Positions 36,969 to 42,259 of a stretch of DNA of 42,259 nt are shown one piece after another. The translations under genes and the position numbers were made by a program. The notes under the pieces are model-generated. The model was not told where the DNA came from. It searched no databases and saw nothing but the letters and a program-made list of their open reading frames with translations. Within the stretch, counting starts at the first letter, position 1. Each line of letters begins with the position of its first letter. Location: positions 1-42,259 of the IMG/VR virus record IMGVR_UViG_3300023175_000085. One strand, 5' to 3'. The stretch is from a virus.

Positions 36969-37803
36969 GAGCACTAGGGCACAATCAACTCAAACTGTCT
37001 ACGGCATCACTCAAAACGCTGCCAATCCTGGTTTGAATTGGGTGATGACGAATGTTCTACCTCAGCAAGCTGGACTGACTGTAGGTAATGTAATCTATCA
37101 GTATACCACCGTAAAGAACACCGAAGATGATATGGTGGTCTACGTCCAAAACGAAGATGCACAAAATGAAGGACAATACATTTTCCGCGAGGCAGATGAT
37201 TGGTCTGGATTACCATCTAACTCTATTCGAAAAGTTGTATCCGTAGGTGGTATCCCAATTGATCGCTGGGGTGATGGTTCGATTGAAGTAGAGGGTAAAG
37301 GTTCGGTTACAGACCCCTCAGTCCTTTACACCTACCAATATGATCCATGTTTTGACCCACAGACCAGCCCCGACTGTCCAGGCTATAAACAGCCCTTTGT
37401 TGCGATTGAAGAACCAGATCCTTACAATGCGCTTGATGAAGACTACGTGCAGGACGAGATCGATAGAAAGGCTGTAATGAAAGATGAAGATCAGGAAGAC
37501 AGAGATCGTCGAAGGGTCGAGGCAAAAGAAGAGATTAAAGAAAATTTAGAAAAGATTTTGGGCACCGGCAATAATACTGATATTGCTGCAGCCTCAAATC
37601 TACTTCATTCACAGCTAACAATGCTTGATTTCATGCCAACGAGTTATTATGAAACAATACCCGGAGGTGAGTACGTCGAGACTGTAGAATTAAAAGATTC
37701 GGATTTGCCAGATAATACTTCTGGTAGAAGAGCACAATTTGCGCAAGAATTACTTCATGAGGAATTAGTGAATTTACAGTATGAGAATAAAACAGAAAAA
37801 TAA
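36901..37803 (+). CDS. Secreted protein, TTG start inside the upstream gene
   Basis: 300 residues. I chose TTG 36901 because AAGGAGGA (36885-36892) is 8 nt upstream and the resulting N-terminus is a good signal peptide (KRHSWPLVGLLVCFFCLSYS, cleavage near STRAQS). The ATG at 36844 would put about 19 basic residues before it. The mature part is acidic and beta-rich first (TVYGITQNAANPGLNWVMTN), then a helical segment (DEDQEDRDRRRVEAKEEIKENL). No family is recognised. Secretion and late timing are the firm points. Confidence 0.72.
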   Translation: MIKRHSWPLVGLLVCFFCLSYSESTRAQSTQTVYGITQNAANPGLNWVMTNVLPQQAGLTVGNVIYQYTTVKNTEDDMVVYVQNEDAQNEGQYIFREADDWSGLPSNSIRKVVSVGGIPIDRWGDGSIEVEGKGSVTDPSVLYTYQYDPCFDPQTSPDCPGYKQPFVAIEEPDPYNALDEDYVQDEIDRKAVMKDEDQEDRDRRRVEAKEEIKENLEKILGTGNNTDIAAASNLLHSQLTMLDFMPTSYYETIPGGEYVETVELKDSDLPDNTSGRRAQFAQELLHEELVNLQYENKTEK

Positions 37804-37819
37804 AAATAAGGAGAACTGT

Positions 37820-38317
37820 ATGTTCAAACAAATCGGCATTGCTATTCTGGCCGCTTTTTCAACTGTTGCAATTGCAGAGGACGTCAACATTACTGGTACG
37901 GTAGAATCAAAATGTCTTGTTGTGACTGATACAGTTGGTATCTACGGAAACCCCACACCCAACCTGTTGACTACAGATGGTACAAATGGTGGTGTTAAAC
38001 CAATCGTTCGATATGATGTAATCATTGCTGACTACTACAAAGCAAGAATTACTCATCCCATTTCGTTTTCCGAAAGCCCTACATTGAGTGATGTTGTTAC
38101 CTGGACTGGTAGTACCTCGGTTGCAGAAGTATCTGATGCGGGCATGTCTGCGTATGACACTGATAAGATCACATTCGATAACGTAACTGAAGTTGATCTT
38201 TCTATTGCAGGAAGCACTTGGTTTCAGGTAGAATCAGAAGCTGACTACGGATATGACAAGGCTTTTCCAGCTGGAACGTATCGAACAATCGTTACTGCTG
38301 AGTGTATCGCTATCTGA
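37820..38317 (+). CDS. Secreted beta-rich protein
   Basis: 165 residues from ATG 37820 (AAGGAGAA at 37807-37814; an earlier ATG at 37781 lies inside the previous gene). The signal peptide MFKQIGIAILAAFSTVAIA is cleaved before EDVN. The mature protein starts VNITGTVESKC and ends TIVTAECIAI. Two Cys and an immunoglobulin/pilin-like beta pattern suggest a disulfide-bonded barrel, similar in outline to spore-coat-U or pilus-subunit folds. It is conserved in marine T4-like phages in my memory, with unknown role. Confidence 0.82.
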   Translation: MFKQIGIAILAAFSTVAIAEDVNITGTVESKCLVVTDTVGIYGNPTPNLLTTDGTNGGVKPIVRYDVIIADYYKARITHPISFSESPTLSDVVTWTGSTSVAEVSDAGMSAYDTDKITFDNVTEVDLSIAGSTWFQVESEADYGYDKAFPAGTYRTIVTAECIAI

Positions 38318-38319
38318 TA

Positions 38320-38327
38320 TATAAATA
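38320..38327 (+). promoter_or_regulatory. Late-promoter box (TATAAATA) very close to a start codon
   Basis: Exact box, only 4 nt before ATG 38332. A T4-type start site 6 bp after the box would fall at about 38333, giving no leader for that gene. It may serve 38706 instead or be fortuitous. Confidence 0.4.
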
Positions 38328-38331
38328 AAAG

Positions 38332-38709
38332 ATGAAGAAGTTCTTTGTTATTACATTGTTGGTTTGGATTTGTGGGCCTGTGATGGCCCACGAGTTTACT
38401 CCGACATATCCGAAATTGAAACCATCTTTCGTATCAGGTGTTCTGGTTGCTGAGATGAAACTATTTAATGCTAGGAAAGACGTTGAATATTTCGGTTTGG
38501 GTGTATATGACAGTGAATGGAACTCGATACCCTTTGCCACTGAAAGCGATGTTATCAAACTAAAATATTTGGCAAGGAAAAATGTGAACATATATATCCG
38601 CGAAAAGGATAAGAACCGAGCGGTGTATATTTGTTCTGAATCGAAATTGTTAGGAGCAGGAAGCTCTCTGACAATGGTGAAATCTAAAATATGTTCTAAG
38701 ATAAAATGA
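38332..38709 (+). CDS. Secreted small protein
   Basis: 125 residues with signal peptide MKKFFVITLLVWICGPVMA, cleaved before HEFTPTYP. The mature part (SGVLVAEMKLFNARKDVEYFGLGVYDSEWN, then YLARKNVNIYIREKDKNRAVYICSES) has the strand rhythm of a chaperone/pilus-type Ig domain. Two late Cys are present. No Shine-Dalgarno sequence is visible. It overlaps the next gene by 4 bp. It may work with the neighbouring secreted proteins. Confidence 0.78.
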   Translation: MKKFFVITLLVWICGPVMAHEFTPTYPKLKPSFVSGVLVAEMKLFNARKDVEYFGLGVYDSEWNSIPFATESDVIKLKYLARKNVNIYIREKDKNRAVYICSESKLLGAGSSLTMVKSKICSKIK

Positions 38710-39158
38710 CGCGCACAAAATTTATATTATTCATTACAGTATATTTCGTTATAGGTTTTTGGGCTGGTGCTGCTTATGGTCAATCGAGTTCGATTAATAT
38801 GGCCATTCCACAGACATCACCTAACTTCCAAACTGATAGGATTCGAGCAGGTGATTTGGAATGTTCGATGGCAATCGGTTCCTCTACTAACGTAGAATTT
38901 GGTGTTGTGGGAATTATGAATCAGAATGATCCTATGTTCAATTTGACACAGCAGGATCCTTCTTTTCGTTATAACAATGATCAATTTATACGGGATGTGG
39001 GTGTATATGGAAGAATCACTATTCCTCTAGGTGCACCAAAAGAAAGGCTCAATTGTAATGTTCTATATCAATTGGAGTTGGAGAAAAAGAGATTGGAAGT
39101 TATGAGACTTCAAGCCGAGATTCAAAATTTGAGGGCATTGAAGTTCGAGGAAAACTGA
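38706..39158 (+). CDS. Secreted protein with C-terminal coiled coil
   Basis: 150 residues. The signal peptide (ILFITVYFVIGFWAGAAYG, cleavage before QSSS) is followed by a beta-rich part with paired Cys (DLECSMAIGSSTNVEFGVVG, then RLNCNVLYQ) and a C-terminal helix (LEKKRLEVMRLQAEIQNLRAL) that is a clear coiled coil. The surface-assembly look (IPQTSPNFQTDRIRAGDL) resembles exported phage proteins with unknown role. It is the third secreted protein in a row. Confidence 0.8.
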   Translation: MTRTKFILFITVYFVIGFWAGAAYGQSSSINMAIPQTSPNFQTDRIRAGDLECSMAIGSSTNVEFGVVGIMNQNDPMFNLTQQDPSFRYNNDQFIRDVGVYGRITIPLGAPKERLNCNVLYQLELEKKRLEVMRLQAEIQNLRALKFEEN

Positions 39159-39173
39159 CGAGGGAATAAAATC

Positions 39174-39644
39174 ATGGTTGAGATTGCAGCCGCATTAAGC
39201 ATGGCTGGATCTGCATACAACATGATAAAGAATGGTATTGAGAAGGGACAGGAGATTAACGATCTCTACCAAGGATTTTCGAAATTTTTTGATGCGAAGG
39301 AAGAATTAGCAGAAGCAGCAATTGCGAACAACAACCCGTCATTAACACAAAAGTTATTTTCGGGTAAGAGTGTCGAGGCACAGGCCTTAGAGGTTACAGC
39401 TGCCAGACACAAGATGGTGGCTCTTGAAAAAGAGTTGCGCGAATTTCTGATCTACACTGGTCAGATAAATTTCTATGAGGATATGATGCGAGAGCGTAGA
39501 AAGATACGCCAGCAACGCCTCGAGCTAGCAAAACGAAAAGCAGAGTCAAGACGATTTTGGACTGACGTGGCTCTGGTATTCGGAGCGCTAGTGGTCTGTA
39601 CAGTTATTATCGTTGGCATGATTGCCATAATAACAAGCGCATGA
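39174..39644 (+). CDS. Tail-anchored helical membrane protein
   Basis: 156 residues. It starts with a hydrophobic-leaning helix (EIAAALSMAGSAYNMIKNGIE), then charged helical segments (RHKMVALEKELREFLI; RKIRQQRLELAKRKAESRRF), and ends in a membrane helix (VALVFGALVVCTVIIVGMIAII). A homologous layout exists in marine T4-like phages beside the holin-like protein that follows (from memory). Its weak ribosome binding site is GAGGGA. The stop overlaps the next small gene start. Confidence 0.78.
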   Translation: MVEIAAALSMAGSAYNMIKNGIEKGQEINDLYQGFSKFFDAKEELAEAAIANNNPSLTQKLFSGKSVEAQALEVTAARHKMVALEKELREFLIYTGQINFYEDMMRERRKIRQQRLELAKRKAESRRFWTDVALVFGALVVCTVIIVGMIAIITSA

Positions 39645-39772
39645 AAATGAAAATGGAAATCAACTCACTGGGTGAGAGATTATATACAGTTTACAATGAA
39701 CGAGGGAATATTATTATAAGAACAACCAGCCTTAAGGCTGCAAAGGAAGCACAACAATGGCAAAAGACTTAG
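39641..39772 (+). CDS. 43-residue bridging micro-gene
   Basis: ATG 39641 overlaps the previous stop (ATGA), and its end overlaps the next gene by 16 bp. The peptide MKMKMEINSLGERLYTVYNE has a beta-alpha look and ends in KAAKEAQQWQKT. It closes an otherwise empty gap between two membrane-protein genes. Overlaps are the main support. Confidence 0.55.
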   Translation: MKMKMEINSLGERLYTVYNERGNIIIRTTSLKAAKEAQQWQKT

Positions 39773-40299
39773 GTGAAATGACAGAAAACTTCGAAGATGA
39801 AGTTGAAAATCTGAAGAACACTAAAATGAAATTGTTTGGCATTACCATGACCCCGACTACAATAGCTGGGGCTTTCGCAGTATTGAGTTCTATTCTTGCT
39901 GCACTATATGGTGGATTTGAAACGTACAAAGCTTTTCAAGAAATGAGTGAAAAGTTAGAAGTGATGGATATCGAAGCCGTCGAGGCTCGTAATGTGGCAA
40001 TCGAAACCAAATTGAATGACGCAATCGATTATACCCGAGATATCAAAAATAGTCTACGAGACGATATCATTCGTGTAGAACGAGTTGCTGAAAATGCCAG
40101 TAATAGAGTCAAGACTGTACAGGATGATATAGACCAAAGAATGAGAGAACTGTCTGACTTAAGTAGGGAATCGGAAAAGGATGTCCGTGACACGATGCGA
40201 GAAACAGAGGATCGTATCGATGGTAAAATGGAGAAGTTAGATGAAGACCTCAGAGAAACGCTACAGAAAGCATTGGATAATCCATTGGGCGGTAATTAA
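39757..40299 (+). CDS. Membrane protein with long coiled coil (holin-like candidate)
   Basis: 180 residues. A single membrane segment (TPTTIAGAFAVLSSILAALYGGF, about 32-54) is followed by a charged coiled coil (about 60-175) with repeated R/E/D heptads (NSLRDDIIRVERVAENASNR). AAGGAAG at 39744-39750 is the ribosome binding site. The layout resembles marine T4-like phage proteins that are sometimes called holin-like. A structural or membrane-tether role is equally possible. Confidence 0.72.
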   Translation: MAKDLGEMTENFEDEVENLKNTKMKLFGITMTPTTIAGAFAVLSSILAALYGGFETYKAFQEMSEKLEVMDIEAVEARNVAIETKLNDAIDYTRDIKNSLRDDIIRVERVAENASNRVKTVQDDIDQRMRELSDLSRESEKDVRDTMRETEDRIDGKMEKLDEDLRETLQKALDNPLGGN

Positions 40300-40648
40300 T
40301 CTACTACTTTTTTCTTCACATGCATCTGCTGAATTCAGACACTTCAGCGAATGGACAAAGAAAGAACAATCGCTCTTTCTTGCATACCACACCGTTGCCT
40401 ACATCGACCACCGGCAAACACGAGTAGGCCTCAGAAACGGATACAGAGAAAAAAATCCTATCTACGGCCAGGCCCACCGAGATAAATCAATCCTTATCAA
40501 TGGTATCGTGGCTGCCGGTGCATACTACCTCATAGGTAAGAACGAACCAAACCATTTCAATCTCACACTGGCAATAGGTACAGCAGGTCGTGCTGTAGCC
40601 GTGTATCATAACGACTCGATAGGGGTGAGCTGGAAAGTCGCCTTTTAG
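40241..40648 (+). CDS. Secreted or membrane protein overlapping the coiled-coil gene
   Basis: 135 residues from ATG 40241 (GGAGAAG at 40230-40236). It overlaps the previous gene by 59 bp in another frame. A basic stretch (KTSEKRYRKHW) and a hydrophobic run (WAVINLLLFSSHASA) form a signal peptide cleaved before EFRHFSEW. The mature part has VAYIDHRQTRVGLRNGYREKNPIYG and a hydrophobic helix (INGIVAAGAYYLIG), a pattern recalled from marine T4-like phages. Function unknown. Confidence 0.78.
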   Translation: MKTSEKRYRKHWIIHWAVINLLLFSSHASAEFRHFSEWTKKEQSLFLAYHTVAYIDHRQTRVGLRNGYREKNPIYGQAHRDKSILINGIVAAGAYYLIGKNEPNHFNLTLAIGTAGRAVAVYHNDSIGVSWKVAF

Positions 40649-40656
40649 ATCTAAAA
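40643..40656. repeat. Perfect palindrome at stop codon
   Basis: TTTTAGATCTAAAA is a 14-bp perfect palindrome containing the stop of the 40241 gene and preceding the duplicated early promoter. It is an operator or weak terminator candidate; compare 20325 and 33071. Confidence 0.45.
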
Positions 40657-40665
40657 GTTATATCG

Positions 40666-40721
40666 ATATTCCAAAATATTCTAAAAAAAGTGTTGACTTT
40701 GTCAGCATAGCCCCTTATAAT
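40666..40721 (+). promoter_or_regulatory. Early promoter with conserved upstream element (copy 2)
   Basis: TTGACT 40693-40698, 17-bp spacer ending AGCATAGCCCCT, TATAAT 40716-40721. The 22-bp AT-rich element (40666-40687) repeats the one at 33095 with one mismatch but sits 10 bp closer to the -35. Confidence 0.8.
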
Positions 40722-40756
40722 GTCTTTGAAATATGAAATTAAACGGAAATATTGAT

Positions 40757-41068
40757 ATGACCAAATTTGAAAAAGACCAGTTTACTTGGGACGGAATGTA
40801 CCTCATGTATCGAGGCCGTCATACCCAATCCGTGAATATGGAAGATCACAACCCTAATTGTCATCCTTCTTGGATTGGTAAGCCGAGACCTGATTTCATT
40901 GCTCGATTCAAATATGGTGGAAAGCCTTGGAAATCTTGGGTGAACTGCCTGGTCGACAATTACACTGTCGAAGAATATCTTGCTGAGAGTCGAAAGACCT
41001 CACCCCTTCAGGCAGTTCAAAAGGTTGGTTATTCTGGTCGTGGACGATACTTTAAGAGGGCTGTGTAA
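40757..41068 (+). CDS. Hypothetical small early protein
   Basis: 103 residues from ATG 40757 (CGGAAA upstream; ATG 40733 is an alternative without a ribosome binding site). Trp-rich (about five) with MYRGRHTQSVNMEDHNPNC, HPSWIGKPRPDFIARFKYGGKPW and a basic end. No family is recognised. It follows a duplicated early promoter, as gene 33191 does, but the proteins are not alike. The stop overlaps the next start (TAATG). Confidence 0.72.
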   Translation: MTKFEKDQFTWDGMYLMYRGRHTQSVNMEDHNPNCHPSWIGKPRPDFIARFKYGGKPWKSWVNCLVDNYTVEEYLAESRKTSPLQAVQKVGYSGRGRYFKRAV

Positions 41069-41403
41069 TGGGTTTGATTGCTAATATTTTTCGGAGCGAC
41101 ATGGACGATTGTTCGAACGGTGGCATTTCTGCGAAACACAATCGTGTCTGTATAGTCAACTGTGAAGGCCCCTTCGAAGCGACCGATGAGCTTCCTGCTG
41201 TTTTGATGGTTATGGGTAATCTGCCTGGGACAGTGAAGATTGTACCCTTAGACTTACAAGAGTCAAAAAGGTGGACCATGTTTGGTGGAACCTATATAGG
41301 CACCTCTGATGCTCGATTTGGTAAAAAGGTCGAGCAAATCATCGGCAATATCCGTGGCAGGGCAACTAGTATTGTGGCCTTTCACGATAGGGTCGAAAAT
41401 TAG
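41068..41403 (+). CDS. Conserved small phage protein
   Basis: 111 residues. FRSDMDDCSNGGISAKHNRVCIVNCEGPFEATDELP and RWTMFGGTYIGTSDARF recall a conserved early protein of marine phages (motifs DC-NGG and MFGG-Y-SD-RF). The fold is probably alpha/beta. It is coupled by one-base overlap to 40757. Function unknown. Confidence 0.8.
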   Translation: MGLIANIFRSDMDDCSNGGISAKHNRVCIVNCEGPFEATDELPAVLMVMGNLPGTVKIVPLDLQESKRWTMFGGTYIGTSDARFGKKVEQIIGNIRGRATSIVAFHDRVEN

Positions 41404-41406
41404 TTG

Positions 41407-41435
41407 TTGACAAAGTCGGTTTGATTTGATATAAT
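41407..41435 (+). promoter_or_regulatory. Early sigma70 promoter (twin of 34074)
   Basis: TTGACA 41407-41412, 17-bp spacer, TATAAT 41430-41435, starting 4 nt after the previous stop. The sequence through the leader nearly repeats that of 34074. Confidence 0.85.
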
Positions 41436-41465
41436 TATTTTGTAATTTGGTGAAAAGGTAGAGAC

Positions 41466-41963
41466 ATGGAAAACACATATTGGAGTGGTACTGGAAAATA
41501 TCAAGCTGCTTACGAAGAATTGGTTGCGGCAATGCCGAGGATGGGCAAGTGTGATACTGTTGCTGGAGAAATGATTCGGGCCGCAAGTCGTATAGGTTAT
41601 GATTTCTATAATAACGGTATGGGTAATAACACTTCTGGTTCTTTGAATTACCTTCGTGAACAATCAGCCATCGATGACGATATCTATGACGCCATTTATG
41701 GGTATACTCGTGGTCGAATTTATAACGGCCATTACGAGGGTGATTCTCTTCAGGTAGCCATTGAGAGCATGGTAGACCAGACTGTTGGAATGATCGTTCA
41801 CAACCCAGTCCTCATGACGATTGAGAACAAAGAAGATATGTTCGACTATCAAGAGGAAGAGCAGTCTTTCTGCGAGACGTGTGGATGCGAGATGGATGAT
41901 AACCGCGGCTGGTACTGTGAGGACTGTGAATATTGGATGGAAGAGGAAGAAGAATATGTTTAA
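41466..41963 (+). CDS. MENTYW-family protein with C-terminal zinc ribbon
   Basis: 165 residues. The N-terminal half is a paralogue of gene 20771 (MENTYWSGTG, MIRAASRIGYDFYNNGMGNN). A middle helical region (DAIYGYTRGRIYNGHYEGD) and an acidic tail with two CxxC pairs (FCETCGCEMDD, WYCEDCEYW) make a zinc ribbon not present in the other copy. GGTAGAGAC at 41457-41465 is a poor ribosome binding site. Its 3-prime end overlaps the next gene by 8 bp. Function unknown. Confidence 0.8.
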   Translation: MENTYWSGTGKYQAAYEELVAAMPRMGKCDTVAGEMIRAASRIGYDFYNNGMGNNTSGSLNYLREQSAIDDDIYDAIYGYTRGRIYNGHYEGDSLQVAIESMVDQTVGMIVHNPVLMTIENKEDMFDYQEEEQSFCETCGCEMDDNRGWYCEDCEYWMEEEEEYV

Positions 41964-42099
41964 GGATTGGATTCAGGTAGGAATTTATGCCACAGCTTTG
42001 GCAACTATTGTTTTCATGGTTGGGTGGTATATCTACTTTGTCTGGAGCGATTGCCTTGGTGATCACTCATTTCTCACATGCGCAAGAATGTTAACGTAA
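41956..42099 (+). CDS. 47-residue single-span membrane protein
   Basis: ATG 41956 lies within the previous gene end, behind a GAAGAGGAAGA purine run. The peptide has one membrane helix (VGIYATALATIVFMVGWYIYFV) and a short Cys-containing tail (DCLGDHSFLTCARMLT). The longer frame upstream is a shadow of the 41466 gene. Typical of tiny phage membrane proteins. Confidence 0.65.
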   Translation: MFKDWIQVGIYATALATIVFMVGWYIYFVWSDCLGDHSFLTCARMLT

Positions 42100-42259
42100 A
42101 TGAAATCACGTGATAGATTTGCTACTATTCAAACAATACCCACTAAAAATGAGAAGGGTGAGTGGTGGTTTGAAGGTCGGCAAGTTTATCTTATATCACA
42201 TCCAGAGTGGAAAAAAGAATTTTTAGAGCGGCACAAAGGTAATCGGCATGAACGGATTT
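42100..42259 (+). CDS. Hypothetical gene, cut by the window end
   Basis: ATG 42100 abuts the previous stop with no strong ribosome binding site and stays open to the last base (53 codons). The visible part (MKSRDRFATIQTIPTKNEKG, then VYLISHPEWKKEFLERHKG) is basic and hydrophilic. The family cannot be assigned from this piece. Confidence 0.6.
   Translation, partial: MKSRDRFATIQTIPTKNEKGEWWFEGRQVYLISHPEWKKEFLERHKGNRHERI

Noticed and set aside
1-42259. CRISPR array, insertion sequence, integrase or attachment site
   Set aside because: No regularly spaced repeats, transposase, integrase or tRNA-adjacent direct repeats were visible; content fits a lytic phage.

Overview
The window is a contiguous piece of a tailed-phage genome of the T4-like (myovirus) kind, most likely from a marine or other aquatic phage. 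Every gene I can support is on the + strand. Genes are packed with 1-20 bp overlaps (ATGA, TAATG), and no ribosomal RNA, tRNA, insertion sequence or CRISPR array is visible. The T4 relationship rests on a gp61-type primase, a T4-type RNase H, an acidic prohead-core (gp67-like) protein, T4-type lysozyme, a PAAR tail-tip protein, PhoH, NrdA/NrdB/glutaredoxin, and several exact copies of the T4 late-promoter box TATAAATA. Many small proteins look like conserved hypotheticals of marine T4-like phages; that is my recollection of the families, not a search result. The host cannot be read directly. The Shemin-type 5-aminolevulinate synthase and the alternative oxidase would fit an alphaproteobacterial (or other aerobic proteobacterial) host, but this is inference. 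No photosystem genes are seen, which argues against a cyanophage.

Layout. (1) 1-6.7 kb: late and virion-assembly genes. A run of small proteins has N-termini resembling the T4 capsid-targeting sequence and includes a P-loop kinase. It is followed by lysozyme, the prohead-core protein and an overlapping spanin pair. (2) 6.7-17.7 kb: nucleotide and redox metabolism. The order is coiled-coil membrane protein, primase, ThyX, NrdA, alternative oxidase, glutaredoxin-NrdB fusion, DUF2452-like protein, 5-aminolevulinate synthase, DUF454 membrane protein, small proteins, glutaredoxin, serine hydroxymethyltransferase, thermonuclease. (3) 17.8-20.3 kb: a sugar cassette of nucleotide-sugar epimerase/dehydratase, methyltransferase and GT17 glycosyltransferase. 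(4) 20.3-21.4 kb: two small early-type genes, then about 300 bp of promoter-driven non-coding DNA with several strong helices (candidate new RNA). (5) 21.4-32.7 kb: membrane coiled-coil protein, SleB-like hydrolase, RuvC-like resolvase, P-loop NMP kinase, GT4 glycosyltransferase, RNase H, HAD phosphatase, PhoH, a large virion protein, PAAR protein, PD-(D/E)XK exonuclease. (6) 32.7-36.2 kb: small early genes under strong sigma70-type promoters, DUF932 protein, then an intrinsic terminator. (7) 36.2-40.6 kb: a late-promoter block of secreted or membrane proteins. (8) 40.7 kb to end: more small early-type genes, with the last one cut by the window edge.

How it may work together. ThyX, NrdAB, two glutaredoxin domains and the NMP kinase supply dNTPs. 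SHMT can feed ThyX with methylene-tetrahydrofolate and, through glycine, 5-aminolevulinate synthase. The alternative oxidase sits inside the nrd operon and could keep respiration and TCA flux running uncoupled from ATP demand. Transcription appears to use two signal sets: host-like TTGACA-N17-TATAAT promoters in front of early genes, several of which are near-copies of each other, and TATAAATA late boxes in front of virion and envelope genes.
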